From positions 1 to 64,000 of the forward strand of contig MKVW01000004.1 in assembly GCA_001898965.1 (NCBI GenBank): a DNA stretch of 64,000 nt, in the 5' to 3' direction. Position 1 is the stretch's first letter, and every line of letters starts with the position of its first letter. A program made the translations under genes and the position numbers. This DNA comes from Rhizobiales bacterium 62-17 (GTDB lineage Bacteria; Pseudomonadota; Alphaproteobacteria; Rhizobiales; Beijerinckiaceae). The notes beneath the pieces are model-generated. The model was not told the origin of the DNA, did not search any database, and saw only the letters and a program-made list of their open reading frames with translations. Of the stretch, positions 43,973 to 52,737 are shown one piece after another.

Positions 43973-44841
43973 TTCGCCCCCGCCGATTTGCCCAACCCCA
44001 TGGCGGCGAATTCATCGCCATAGGCGCGCATCACCTCCGCCTTCAGATCGCGCCAGATGGCACTCTGCAAGGCGTGGAAGCGCGGATCGAGGCGGATGTC
44101 GACGATTTCGCGCGGGCGCGGCAGATCGATGCGATGATCGGCGATGATGCGCGAGGCCGGCCCCGCCGACATCACCACCACCCGGTCAGCGAGCGCGATC
44201 GCTTCGTCGAGATCGTGGGTGACGAACAGCACCGCCTTGCGATCGGCCTGCCACAGCGACAGCAGGAGATCGCCCATCAAAGTACGGGTCTGCGCATCGA
44301 GCGGGCCGAACGGCTCGTCCATCAGCAGAATGGCGGGATCGCGGATCAGCATCTGCGCCAGCGCCACGCGCTTCTTCTGGCCGCCGGACAATTGATGCGG
44401 ATAGCGCTCGGAAAAGCCTTTCAGCCCCACCCGCGCCAACCAGGCCAGCGCCCGCTCGCGCGCCTGCGCGCGGCCGACACCCGCCACTTCCAGCGCGACG
44501 GCGACATTGGCAAGCGCCGTCTTCCACGGCATCAGCGCATCAGCTTGAAACAGATAGCCCGCCGCGCGGGTAATGCCCTCGACCTTGCGGCCGCTCACCT
44601 CGGCAGCACCGGCGCTTGGCGTCAGCAGGCCGGCGGCGACATTGAGAAGAGTGGATTTGCCACAGCCCGTGGGGCCGACGATGGCGACGAATTCGCCGGG
44701 CTGAACAGTGAGATCGACATCGGCGACGGCGCGATAAAGGCTGGCGCCGGACCCGAAGGAGATGGCGACGCCGGAAAGCGATACCGCAGCGGCAGTTTTA
44801 TCTGCGCTCACTTGGTCACGCTCCCTGCCCGCACCACTCAC
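43969..44841 (-). CDS. ABC transporter ATP-binding protein, TauB/SsuB type
   Basis: The ATPase of the second TauABC-type importer, up to 290 residues. Walker A is GPTGCGKST, the Q-loop LFQADALMPW, the signature LSGGQKKR, Walker B ILLMDEPFGPLD and the H-loop VTHDLDEA. It is the first gene of its operon. A GTG at 44811 (VSADKT) with GGGAG upstream is an alternative and perhaps better start than the ATG at 44841; both precede the domain. Confidence 0.91.
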   Translation of the reverse strand: MSGAGRERDQVSADKTAAAVSLSGVAISFGSGASLYRAVADVDLTVQPGEFVAIVGPTGCGKSTLLNVAAGLLTPSAGAAEVSGRKVEGITRAAGYLFQADALMPWKTALANVAVALEVAGVGRAQARERALAWLARVGLKGFSERYPHQLSGGQKKRVALAQMLIRDPAILLMDEPFGPLDAQTRTLMGDLLLSLWQADRKAVLFVTHDLDEAIALADRVVVMSAGPASRIIADHRIDLPRPREIVDIRLDPRFHALQSAIWRDLKAEVMRAYGDEFAAMGLGKSAGAK

Positions 44842-44910
44842 TCCCTACCTGCCGCCGAACCCAGTTAACAGGCCCGGCGGCGGCAGAGAAGCGTACTTTA
44901 GTTGCGTATT

Positions 44911-45978
<1,068 letters not shown>

Positions 45979-46099
45979 CTAAAGCGGGAGTACAGATTTC
46001 CGTGCCGTCCGGCCCCGTTCGGGCGCCGTTCTATGCGGCCCCGGAGCCTGCGTCAAAGGTGGCGGTGCTGGCTGGCGCCCGCCGGCTGAGGTTTTGAGT

Positions 46100-46711
46100 T
46101 TAGGATCGCACCTCCACCAGCATCGGATAGAGCGAAGCGAGCAGCAACACCGCCATCACCACATTGAAAACGCGGGCCTTGCGCGGATCGGTCAAAAGCT
46201 GACGCAGACCGGTGCCGAACGAGGTCCAGACCAGCACCGAGACCAGGGTGGCCACGGTGGCGATGACCAGAAGGGCCCCCAGGGTGACGATAAATTCCCC
46301 CGGCCGGGTGAAGGCGGCGACGCCGCTGATCGCCACCAGGACGCCTTTGACATTGACCCATTGGAAGGCCGCCGCCTGGAAAAAGGTCAAAGGCGACGAG
46401 CGCCCCTGCCCCTCCGAGCCGCCCCGCGCCGTGGCGATCTTCCAGGCGAGCCAGATCATATAGAGCGCGCCGATGATGCGCAGCGTCTGGAAGGCCACCG
46501 GATGCTCGACCACCGTCTGGCCGAGCCCCATGCCGATCACCAAGAGCAGGAAGGCATAGCCCAGCACGACGCCAACCATATGCGGCACCGTGCGGGCGAA
46601 ACCGAAGTTCACGCCCGAGGCCAAGAGCATCACATTATTGGGTCCGGGCGTCAGCGCCCCCGCGAAGCAGAAGGCTGCCGCCGCGAGGGCGAGTTCGAAG
46701 GTCATATCCAA
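46100..46711 (-). CDS. LysE/RhtB-family amino acid exporter
   Basis: A 203-residue inner-membrane protein with about six membrane segments. The start has the diagnostic ALTPGPNNVMLLASGVNFG (residues about 20-38), followed by GVVLGYAFLLLVIGMGL and WLAWKIATARGG. The family exports lysine, threonine, homoserine lactone, leucine or other amino acids. Its place between ilvH and ilvC suggests, but does not prove, export of a branched-chain amino acid or related compound. Confidence 0.88.
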   Translation of the reverse strand: MDMTFELALAAAAFCFAGALTPGPNNVMLLASGVNFGFARTVPHMVGVVLGYAFLLLVIGMGLGQTVVEHPVAFQTLRIIGALYMIWLAWKIATARGGSEGQGRSSPLTFFQAAAFQWVNVKGVLVAISGVAAFTRPGEFIVTLGALLVIATVATLVSVLVWTSFGTGLRQLLTDPRKARVFNVVMAVLLLASLYPMLVEVRS

Positions 46712-46754
46712 CCGCCCATGAACCTGCCCATGTGCCTTTTGTCGAACTCCTCAC

Positions 46755-46894
46755 CGTCATTGCGAGGAGCAAAGCGACGAAGCAATCCAGGAGCGCGTGG
46801 TAGAGCATCAAGAAATGCCGGCCACACAGGCCGGTTTCCTTCTATGCTTCCACACCTTTGCCCCTGGATTGCTTCGCTGCGCTCGCAATGACGG
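46755..46894. repeat. Palindromic intergenic element R1
   Basis: Two arms of about 35 bases in opposite orientation, beginning CGTCATTGCGAG and ending AATCCAGG, enclose about 70 bases with a small internal hairpin (GGCC-ACACA-GGCC type). Each arm can also fold on itself (ATTGC with GCAAT). It lies between the LysE gene and ilvH. The arm end (AATCCAGG plus GTGGTAG) is shared with elements R2-R5, so it is a divergent member of that family. Confidence 0.8.
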
Positions 46895-46916
46895 GAAGAA
46901 ACGCGATCGTCCATCA

Positions 46917-47465
46917 TCAACCAGCCTCGGCGCCCCGCTCGATGGCGGCGACGCCCGTGCGCGCGATCTCGACGAGGCCGAGCGGCCGCATGATCTCGAT
47001 GAAATCGTCGATCTTGGTCGAATTGCCGGTCAGCTCGAAAATGAAGCTCTCGATCGTCGCGTCGACCACTTTCGCTTTAAAAGCCTCAGCCAGACGCAGC
47101 GCCTCGACCCGGTTGTCGCCCTTGCCGCGCACCTTGATCATGGCGAGTTCGCGCTCGATCGCACGGCCGCGCACGGTCAGGTCCGTCACCTTGTGGATCG
47201 GCACGATGCGCTCGAGCTGATGGCCGATCTGCTCGATCGCCTCGGGCGTGCCGACGGTAACGATGGTGATGCGCGACCAATGTTCGAGATGCGCCACCTC
47301 TGCAACCGTCAGGCTTTCGATATTGTAGCCGCGGCCGGAGAACAGTCCCACGACCCGCGCGAGAACCCCTGGCTCGTTGTCGACAAGCACCGACAAGGTC
47401 CGCCGCACGGTGTTGGACTTGCCGGTGGACGACGAATAGGGAGACAGGGAAGCCGGGACGTTCAT
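46917..47465 (-). CDS. ilvH: Acetolactate synthase small (regulatory) subunit
   Basis: The regulatory subunit that activates acetohydroxyacid synthase and gives valine feedback inhibition. The 182-residue protein has an N-terminal ACT domain (RRTLSVLVDNEPGVLARVVGLFSGRGYNIESLTVAEV) and the C-terminal ALS_ss_C domain (ELAMIKVRGKGDNRVEALRLAEAFKAKVVD ... FIEIMRPLGLVEIARTG). It lies 285 bases downstream of ilvB, an unusually long gap filled by repeat element R2. Confidence 0.96.
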   Translation of the reverse strand: MNVPASLSPYSSSTGKSNTVRRTLSVLVDNEPGVLARVVGLFSGRGYNIESLTVAEVAHLEHWSRITIVTVGTPEAIEQIGHQLERIVPIHKVTDLTVRGRAIERELAMIKVRGKGDNRVEALRLAEAFKAKVVDATIESFIFELTGNSTKIDDFIEIMRPLGLVEIARTGVAAIERGAEAG

Positions 47466-47585
47466 GACTTTTTTCCGTTCAAAGGTCGGGCCGTTGCGCC
47501 CATTGTTATCGCTGAAATGCCGCTTGCATGGGGTTGTTCCTCGGTTTTGGCGGATACCCCCATTCCCTCGGCTCTTAAAAAGCTC

Positions 47586-47746
47586 TCCGTGTCATTCCCG
47601 ACGCGCCCAGCGGGCGCGAGCGGGAATCCAGAGCGAGTGGTAAAATGATACTTCACTGTAGCCTCTTCGCCGCCACGGACGACGTTCTACCGGTTGCTCT
47701 GGATCCCCGCTCAGCCGCTGCGCGGCTGTCGGGGATGACATCAAGG
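47586..47746. repeat. Palindromic intergenic element R2
   Basis: The left arm has GTGTCATTCCCGAC, a GC hairpin and GCGGGAATCCAGAGCGAGTGGTA; the right arm is its near inverse, TACCGGTTGCTCTGGATCCCCGC, a hairpin and GTCGGGGATGACATCAAGG. About 45 bases separate the arms. It fills the gap between ilvB and ilvH, so the element lies inside the ilv transcript and could fold in the mRNA. Confidence 0.82.
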
Positions 47747-47750
47747 TTTC

Positions 47751-49511
47751 TCAAACCAGCATCTTGCCCTTCTCGTCGATGACCGAGCCGATATCGTCGG
47801 AGAAGTCCGGCATGATCATCTCGTTATGGGCCTTGCCCGACGGGATCATCGGCAGGCAATTCTCTTCCTTGTCGACGAGACAGTCGAAGATCACCGGGCC
47901 CGGATGGTCGATCATCTCGCGGATGGCATCGTCGAGCTTGGCCGGATCGTCGCAGCGCATGCCCTTGGCGCCATAGGCCTCCGCCAGTTTGACGAAGTCC
48001 GGCAGCGCCGCCGAATAGCTCTCCGAATAGCGCCCGCCATGCAGCAGCTCCTGCCACTGGCGCACCATGCCCATATATTCGTTGTTGAGGATGAAGATCT
48101 TCACCGGCAGCCGATACTGAGCCGCCGTCGACATCTCCTGCATGTTCATCAGGATCGAGGCTTCTCCGGCAATGTCGATGACCAAGGCTTTCGGATGGGC
48201 CATCTGCACGCCGAGCGCCGCCGGCAGGCCATAGCCCATGGTGCCCAGGCCCCCGGAGGTCATCCAGCGGTTCGGCTCCTCGAAGTGGAAGTGCTGCGCC
48301 GCCCACATCTGATGCTGGCCGACTTCGGTGGTGATGTAGGTGTCGCGATCCTTGGTCAGCTCATAGAGACGCTGGACGGCGAGCTGCGGCTTGATCGTCG
48401 TCTTCGACGTGCGGAAAGCCAAGGACTTGCGCGCGCGCCAGATGTCGATCTGCTTCCACCACTCAGCCAGCGCCGCCGCATCGCTCTTCAGCTTGCGCGC
48501 CTTCCACAGGCCGATGGCCTGTTCCAGCACATGGGCGCAATCGCCGATGATGCCGATATCGACCTTGACGTTCTTGTTGATCGACGAGGCATCGATATCG
48601 ATATGCACCTTCTTGGCACCCGGCGCGAAGGCATCGAGCCGGCCGGTGATGCGGTCATCGAAGCGCGCGCCGACGCAGATCATCAGATCGCAATCGTGCA
48701 TCGTATTATTGGCCTCGAACGTGCCGTGCATGCCCAGCATCCCGAGCCAGTTCTTGCCCGAAGCCGGATAGGCGCCAAGCCCCATCAAAGTGGAGGTGAT
48801 GGGGAAATTGGTCAGCTCGACGAATTCGCGCAGCAGATCCGACGCCTTCGGCCCGGCATTGATGACGCCGCCGCCGGTGTAAAACACCGGCCGCTTGGCC
48901 CTGGCCATCATCTCGACCATGGCCTCGACCTTGGCCTCGTCGCCCTTCAGGCGCGGACGATAGGTCTTGTGCTCGATGTTCTGCAGGAATTCATAGGCGC
49001 CGGTGGCGAACTGCACGTCCTTCGGCAGGTCGACGACGACCGGCCCCGGCCGGCCCGAGCGGGCGACATGGAAGGCCTCGTGCAGGATGCGCGGCAGGTC
49101 CTCGATCGAGCGCACCAGATAGTTATGCTTGGTGCAATGGCGGGTGATGCCGACCGTATCGGCCTCCTGGAAGGCATCCGAGCCGATCAGATGGGTCGGC
49201 ACCTGGCCGGTGAGGCAGACCAGGGGAATGGAGTCCATCAAGGCATCTGTGAGGCCGGTGACCGCATTGGTGGCGCCGGGGCCGGAGGTGACGAGCAGCA
49301 CGCCGACCTTGCCGGTGGAGCGCGCATAGCCCTCGGCCGCATGGGCCGCGCCCTGCTCATGGCGCACCAGCACGTGCTTGACGAAATTCTGGTGGAACAT
49401 GGCGTCGTAGATCGGGAGGACGGCGCCGCCCGGATATCCAAACACCGTATCGACCCCCTGATCCTTCAGGGCCTCGATCACCATCTCCGCGCCGGTCATC
49501 TGCTTGCTCAT
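47751..49511 (-). CDS. ilvB: Acetolactate synthase large (catalytic) subunit
   Basis: The ThDP- and FAD-dependent catalytic subunit that makes acetolactate or acetohydroxybutyrate. The 586-residue protein shows GYPGGAVLPIYDAM and VRHEQGAAHAAEGYAR (with the catalytic Glu), the FAD-binding middle domain, and the ThDP motif region GLGTMGYGLPAALGVQMAHP ... DIAGEASILMNMQE ... NNEYMGMVRQWQE. ATG at 49511 (MSKQMTG) is the likely start. A leader with attenuator lies directly upstream. It could equally be named ilvI; ilvB and ilvI cannot be told apart here. Confidence 0.96.
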   Translation of the reverse strand: MSKQMTGAEMVIEALKDQGVDTVFGYPGGAVLPIYDAMFHQNFVKHVLVRHEQGAAHAAEGYARSTGKVGVLLVTSGPGATNAVTGLTDALMDSIPLVCLTGQVPTHLIGSDAFQEADTVGITRHCTKHNYLVRSIEDLPRILHEAFHVARSGRPGPVVVDLPKDVQFATGAYEFLQNIEHKTYRPRLKGDEAKVEAMVEMMARAKRPVFYTGGGVINAGPKASDLLREFVELTNFPITSTLMGLGAYPASGKNWLGMLGMHGTFEANNTMHDCDLMICVGARFDDRITGRLDAFAPGAKKVHIDIDASSINKNVKVDIGIIGDCAHVLEQAIGLWKARKLKSDAAALAEWWKQIDIWRARKSLAFRTSKTTIKPQLAVQRLYELTKDRDTYITTEVGQHQMWAAQHFHFEEPNRWMTSGGLGTMGYGLPAALGVQMAHPKALVIDIAGEASILMNMQEMSTAAQYRLPVKIFILNNEYMGMVRQWQELLHGGRYSESYSAALPDFVKLAEAYGAKGMRCDDPAKLDDAIREMIDHPGPVIFDCLVDKEENCLPMIPSGKAHNEMIMPDFSDDIGSVIDEKGKMLV

Positions 49512-49582
49512 GATACGCTCCAACGGCTTAATTTCGGTCGTTCTTTGCGGTTTTCTTCGTGGTTTTTAGGAATTTAGGCAAC

Positions 49583-49606
49583 AAAAAAGGCCCTCTCGGG
49601 GGCCTT
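49583..49606 (-). terminator. Attenuator terminator of the ilvB leader
   Basis: AAGGCCC and GGGCCTT pair around CCGAGA and are followed on the minus strand by TTTTTT, a classic intrinsic terminator. It lies between the leader peptide and ilvB, about 70 bases before the ilvB start, where an attenuator is expected. An upstream pairing, CAGCGCC (49660-49666) with GGCGCTG (49614-49620), could form an alternative structure. Confidence 0.85.
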
Positions 49607-49640
49607 CGGGGATCAGCGCCTATGGAGGGAGTACCGGGGG

Positions 49641-49694
49641 TTACCCCCGTCCCTGCTGCGGCGCTGACGATACTACAATAAGCTTACGGGCCAC
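49641..49694 (-). CDS. ilvB leader peptide
   Basis: A 17-codon reading frame on the minus strand reads (M)ARKLIVVSSAPQQGRG and stops with TAA. Four consecutive codons specify Leu-Ile-Val-Val (CTT ATT GTA GTA), the end products of the pathway encoded downstream. The start is GTG at 49694 with TGGAG eight bases before it; a second in-frame GTG at 49703 is possible. The frame is followed by a terminator hairpin and then ilvB. Ribosome stalling at these codons when branched-chain aminoacyl-tRNA is scarce would favour readthrough, as in other ilv leaders. Confidence 0.8.
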   Translation of the reverse strand: MARKLIVVSSAPQQGRG

Positions 49695-49720
49695 GTCGGG
49701 CACTCCAGTTGTGGGGGAGG

Positions 49721-49749
49721 TTTTTAGAGGAAGGCAGGGGGGAGGTCAA
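49721..49749 (-). promoter_or_regulatory. Promoter of the ilvB leader
   Basis: On the minus strand TTGACC (49744-49749) and TAAAAA (49721-49726) are separated by exactly 17 bases, fitting -35 and -10 boxes of the housekeeping sigma factor. Transcription would start near 49713, about 20 bases before the leader-peptide GTG. Confidence 0.6.
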
Positions 49750-50000
49750 GCGAGGGGAAAAGAGACAACGACCCAGGCTGCCCTTCGCTCCCGGAGAACG
49801 GAACGGAAAGTATGCCCCACTCACGCGCCTCAATAGTCAGCCGGTGCTAGATCAGGATGATCCGCTCTAGTGGAGCCTTACGTCGTCTGGCTTCACTCAA
49901 CTTTGCTTTCGGAAAATACGACAGGCGGATAACCAACAGATATTGCGTGGTAAAGCTCCCTCAGACAGTCTCAACTTATTTTCTCTCGTGGCCGATTCGC

Positions 50001-51602
50001 ATGCACATCACGAAAGCTAAAATCCGCAATTATCGTTCGCTCGACCATTGCGATATTCATTTTCGCGAGGGTCTGAACATTCTTGTGGGTGATAATGAGG
50101 CTGGAAAGTCCACGCTTCTAGAGGCCATAAGCTTGGCGCTGACTGGCTTACTTAATGGACGTCCGATTGTCCAAGAACTGCATCCCTATCTCTTCTCTGC
50201 AAAGGCAACACGGACGTATCTCCAAGCGCTCCACAACGGCAAACCTGCACATCTTCCCTCTATCACTATCGAACTCTTTTTTAACGACACTCCCGAGCTA
50301 GCACTTTTCCGAGGCGACGATCATTCGGAAAAACCAACAGACTGTACGGGCATCCTCTATTCAATAGAATTCAATGATGCCTTTAAGGATTCTTACGAGG
50401 AATATATCTCCAAGCCTCTCGACGTCCGCTCCATTCCAGTCGAATACTATCACCCGGTTTGCAGGGCATTTTCCCGCAAACCCATTTTGGCACGCGAAAT
50501 ACCCTTATCACCCGTCATCGTCGATGCCAGCCGCATCACCACGATCACCGGCGCCAATCGCTATGTCACCGGCCTCGTCCGCGAAGCCCTCCCGCGCCAG
50601 GAACAAGTTCAGTTATCTGTAGCGTATCGCAAACTGCGCGAGTTGTTTCTCGCAGACCCTGGCGTTGGACAGATCAATGAAAAGCTCGCGAATCGCCATG
50701 GCGAAATTTCCGAAAAGACGATCACTATGGCACTCGACCCAACAGCACGCGGGGGATGGGAGACGGCCGTAATGCCGAGCCTTGACGACATTCCAATCAC
50801 ACTTGTTGGCAAAGGCGAACAGAATGCTGTCAAGATCAAATTGGCACTCGAAAACAGCGGAGATTCGAACGTCTTCTTGATCGAAGAACCCGAAAACCAT
50901 CTTTCATATTCACGCCTACATGGTCTTATCAACGCGATTACAAAAAAAGCTGGCGCTCGCCAACTCATTGTCACAACACATTCGAGCTTTGTCTTGAACA
51001 AGCTCGGCATCAATCACGTAATTCTGTTCAAGAACGGAAAATCCACACGACTCGACGCCCTTTCGCCCGACACGTATGAATATTTCCGGAAGCTCCCAGG
51101 GCACGACACATTGCGGCTTCTCTTGAGCGACCGGAGTGTACTCGTTGAAGGTCCTTCAGATGAACTCGTTGTCCAAAAAGCGTTCATCGAAAAACACGGC
51201 CTTAGTCCGCTTGAGAAGGGAATTGATATCATTTCCGTCAAAGGCTTGGCCTTTAAGCGATTCCTCGAAATCGCGAAGCTGCTTGGAATTAGAGTGGATG
51301 TCGTAACTGACAACGACGGCGATGTAGCTGCGCTACAGACGAAATATGCCGAATACCTCGGCGAGAGCCTGATCAATATCCGCTACGATCCAGACCAAGA
51401 TTACAAAACCTTGGAGCCGCAGATGCTCAAAGCCAACAGCCTCGACACCCTTAATCGGATATTTGGAACGAATTACATTAACCCGGATGAGCTCATTAGA
51501 TGGATGACGAAGCCATCGAACAAGACAGATGTAGCATTGAAGATTTTCGACACAACCGAAAAACTAGCCTTTCCTAGTTATATCAATGCTGCCATCGAAT
51601 AA
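50001..51602 (+). CDS. gajA: OLD-family ATPase/TOPRIM nuclease, Gabija GajA-like
   Basis: A 533-residue protein with an N-terminal ABC-type ATPase (IRNYRSLDHCDIHF; Walker A GDNEAGKST at about 30-38; Walker B VFLIEEPENHLS near 291; TTHSS H-loop) and a C-terminal TOPRIM nuclease domain (LVEGPSDE near 381, TDNDGD near 434). This is the OLD nuclease layout. The adjacent helicase gene makes it a class 2 OLD pair, known as the Gabija anti-phage system, in which GajA nicks DNA and is controlled by nucleotide levels. I chose ATG at 50001; 48 upstream codons lack domain sequence. The DNA is clearly more AT-rich than its neighbours. Confidence 0.72.
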   Translation: MHITKAKIRNYRSLDHCDIHFREGLNILVGDNEAGKSTLLEAISLALTGLLNGRPIVQELHPYLFSAKATRTYLQALHNGKPAHLPSITIELFFNDTPELALFRGDDHSEKPTDCTGILYSIEFNDAFKDSYEEYISKPLDVRSIPVEYYHPVCRAFSRKPILAREIPLSPVIVDASRITTITGANRYVTGLVREALPRQEQVQLSVAYRKLRELFLADPGVGQINEKLANRHGEISEKTITMALDPTARGGWETAVMPSLDDIPITLVGKGEQNAVKIKLALENSGDSNVFLIEEPENHLSYSRLHGLINAITKKAGARQLIVTTHSSFVLNKLGINHVILFKNGKSTRLDALSPDTYEYFRKLPGHDTLRLLLSDRSVLVEGPSDELVVQKAFIEKHGLSPLEKGIDIISVKGLAFKRFLEIAKLLGIRVDVVTDNDGDVAALQTKYAEYLGESLINIRYDPDQDYKTLEPQMLKANSLDTLNRIFGTNYINPDELIRWMTKPSNKTDVALKIFDTTEKLAFPSYINAAIE

Positions 51603-52659
51603 GATTGTCTTTGCTTCCGCAGGTGCCGGAAAAACGACCGTAATTGCAACTGAAGCGCTTGCAATGCGCCCGCAACACGTCGCGATCACTACGTTTACGA
51701 TTAAGAACGCAGAAGAAATCCGCCGAAAAATTGTGCAATTGAACGGCTGCGTTCCGAAAGAAATCACAATTTATCCCTGGTACACCTTCTTACTGCACGA
51801 ACTGGTGCGACCATACCAAGGCCACGTGCACCCAACACGAGTGGCTGGCATCCACTTCGCGAAGGGGGCGACGCAGACTCGCGTCCGAAAAGCCGACGTC
51901 GCTCGCTATTATTGTGACGTCAACAATGATGCTTACTCTGACCGTCTCGGAGAATTTGGCCTGCTGTGTGAGGTTGCAAGTGAGGGAAAAGTCGTGCGCA
52001 GGCTAGGCGACATGTATTCGCATATTTTTATCGACGAAGTTCAGGATCTTGCTGGATTTGATATCGAGGTACTCGAACTCCTGCTACGATCACCCATTGG
52101 AGTGAGTTGCGTTGGCGACATCCGTCAATCAACCTTTCGTACGAGCCACGCTCCAAAGAACAAAAAGTTCTGCGGACGAGGATTTCTTCTCAAAGCCGAT
52201 AACTGGAAAAAGGCAGGCCTATGCGACGTGAAGTTCATGGCGCACAGCTATCGTTGCATTCAAAATATTTGCGATGTCGCGGATCTCATTTTTCCTAATC
52301 TTCCTAAAGCGCAATCACACAACGAACGGCGAACCAAACATGATGGTGTTTTCGCGGTTCGAAGTATCCACGCGGAGGAATATCGCCGCCGCTACACTCC
52401 GCAAATTTTACGCCTCGACCGCAGGTTCGGCAAAAACCTTCCAGCGGAAAATTTTGGAATGACGAAAGGCCTTGGTTTCGAGCGAGTTTTAATCGTGCCT
52501 TACAAGGGCATTACAAAATGGCTTTCAACAGGTGACGCTCAGCACGTCGCAGGCTCCGCCGACGAGGTCTATGTTGGCATTACACGTGCTTATCAAAGCG
52601 TTGCATTCATCCACGACGGAGACGTTGCTCTGCCAGGTGTAACTATATTCGAACCATAG
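51586..52659 (+). CDS. gajB: Compact UvrD-like helicase, Gabija GajB-like
   Basis: A 357-residue superfamily 1A helicase-like protein. Motif I is ASAGAGKTT (10-18), Ia TTFTIKNAEEIRRKI, II FIDEVQDLAG (about 148), III GDIRQSTF, IV HSYRC, V TKGLGFERVLI and VI YVGITRAYQSVAF. All core motifs are present, but the protein is much shorter than UvrD (about 720) or a typical GajB (about 490), so the 1B/2B insertions must be reduced or missing. It overlaps gajA by 17 bases in another frame, so translation is coupled. Base use is AT-rich as in gajA, suggesting joint transfer. Confidence 0.7.
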   Translation: MLPSNKIVFASAGAGKTTVIATEALAMRPQHVAITTFTIKNAEEIRRKIVQLNGCVPKEITIYPWYTFLLHELVRPYQGHVHPTRVAGIHFAKGATQTRVRKADVARYYCDVNNDAYSDRLGEFGLLCEVASEGKVVRRLGDMYSHIFIDEVQDLAGFDIEVLELLLRSPIGVSCVGDIRQSTFRTSHAPKNKKFCGRGFLLKADNWKKAGLCDVKFMAHSYRCIQNICDVADLIFPNLPKAQSHNERRTKHDGVFAVRSIHAEEYRRRYTPQILRLDRRFGKNLPAENFGMTKGLGFERVLIVPYKGITKWLSTGDAQHVAGSADEVYVGITRAYQSVAFIHDGDVALPGVTIFEP

Positions 52660-52737
52660 TTATCGTTGGCAGAAGACTGAAATATCGGATTGCCATTGAG
52701 CAACAGCATCAGTCTATCCGCTTTATTGCCCCAGCCC

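Noticed and set aside
47826-49577. A 583-codon plus-strand open frame
   Set aside because: It runs antisense through ilvB, whose family motifs are complete.
49857-50000. In-frame extension of the OLD nuclease gene
   Set aside because: The ATPase domain starts directly at the ATG at 50001; the 48 upstream codons show no domain sequence and overlap promoter DNA.
49750-52737. Search for integration signs (tRNA gene, integrase, direct repeats) around the Gabija-like pair
   Set aside because: No tRNA, integrase or clear direct repeat was seen; transfer is suggested only by base composition.
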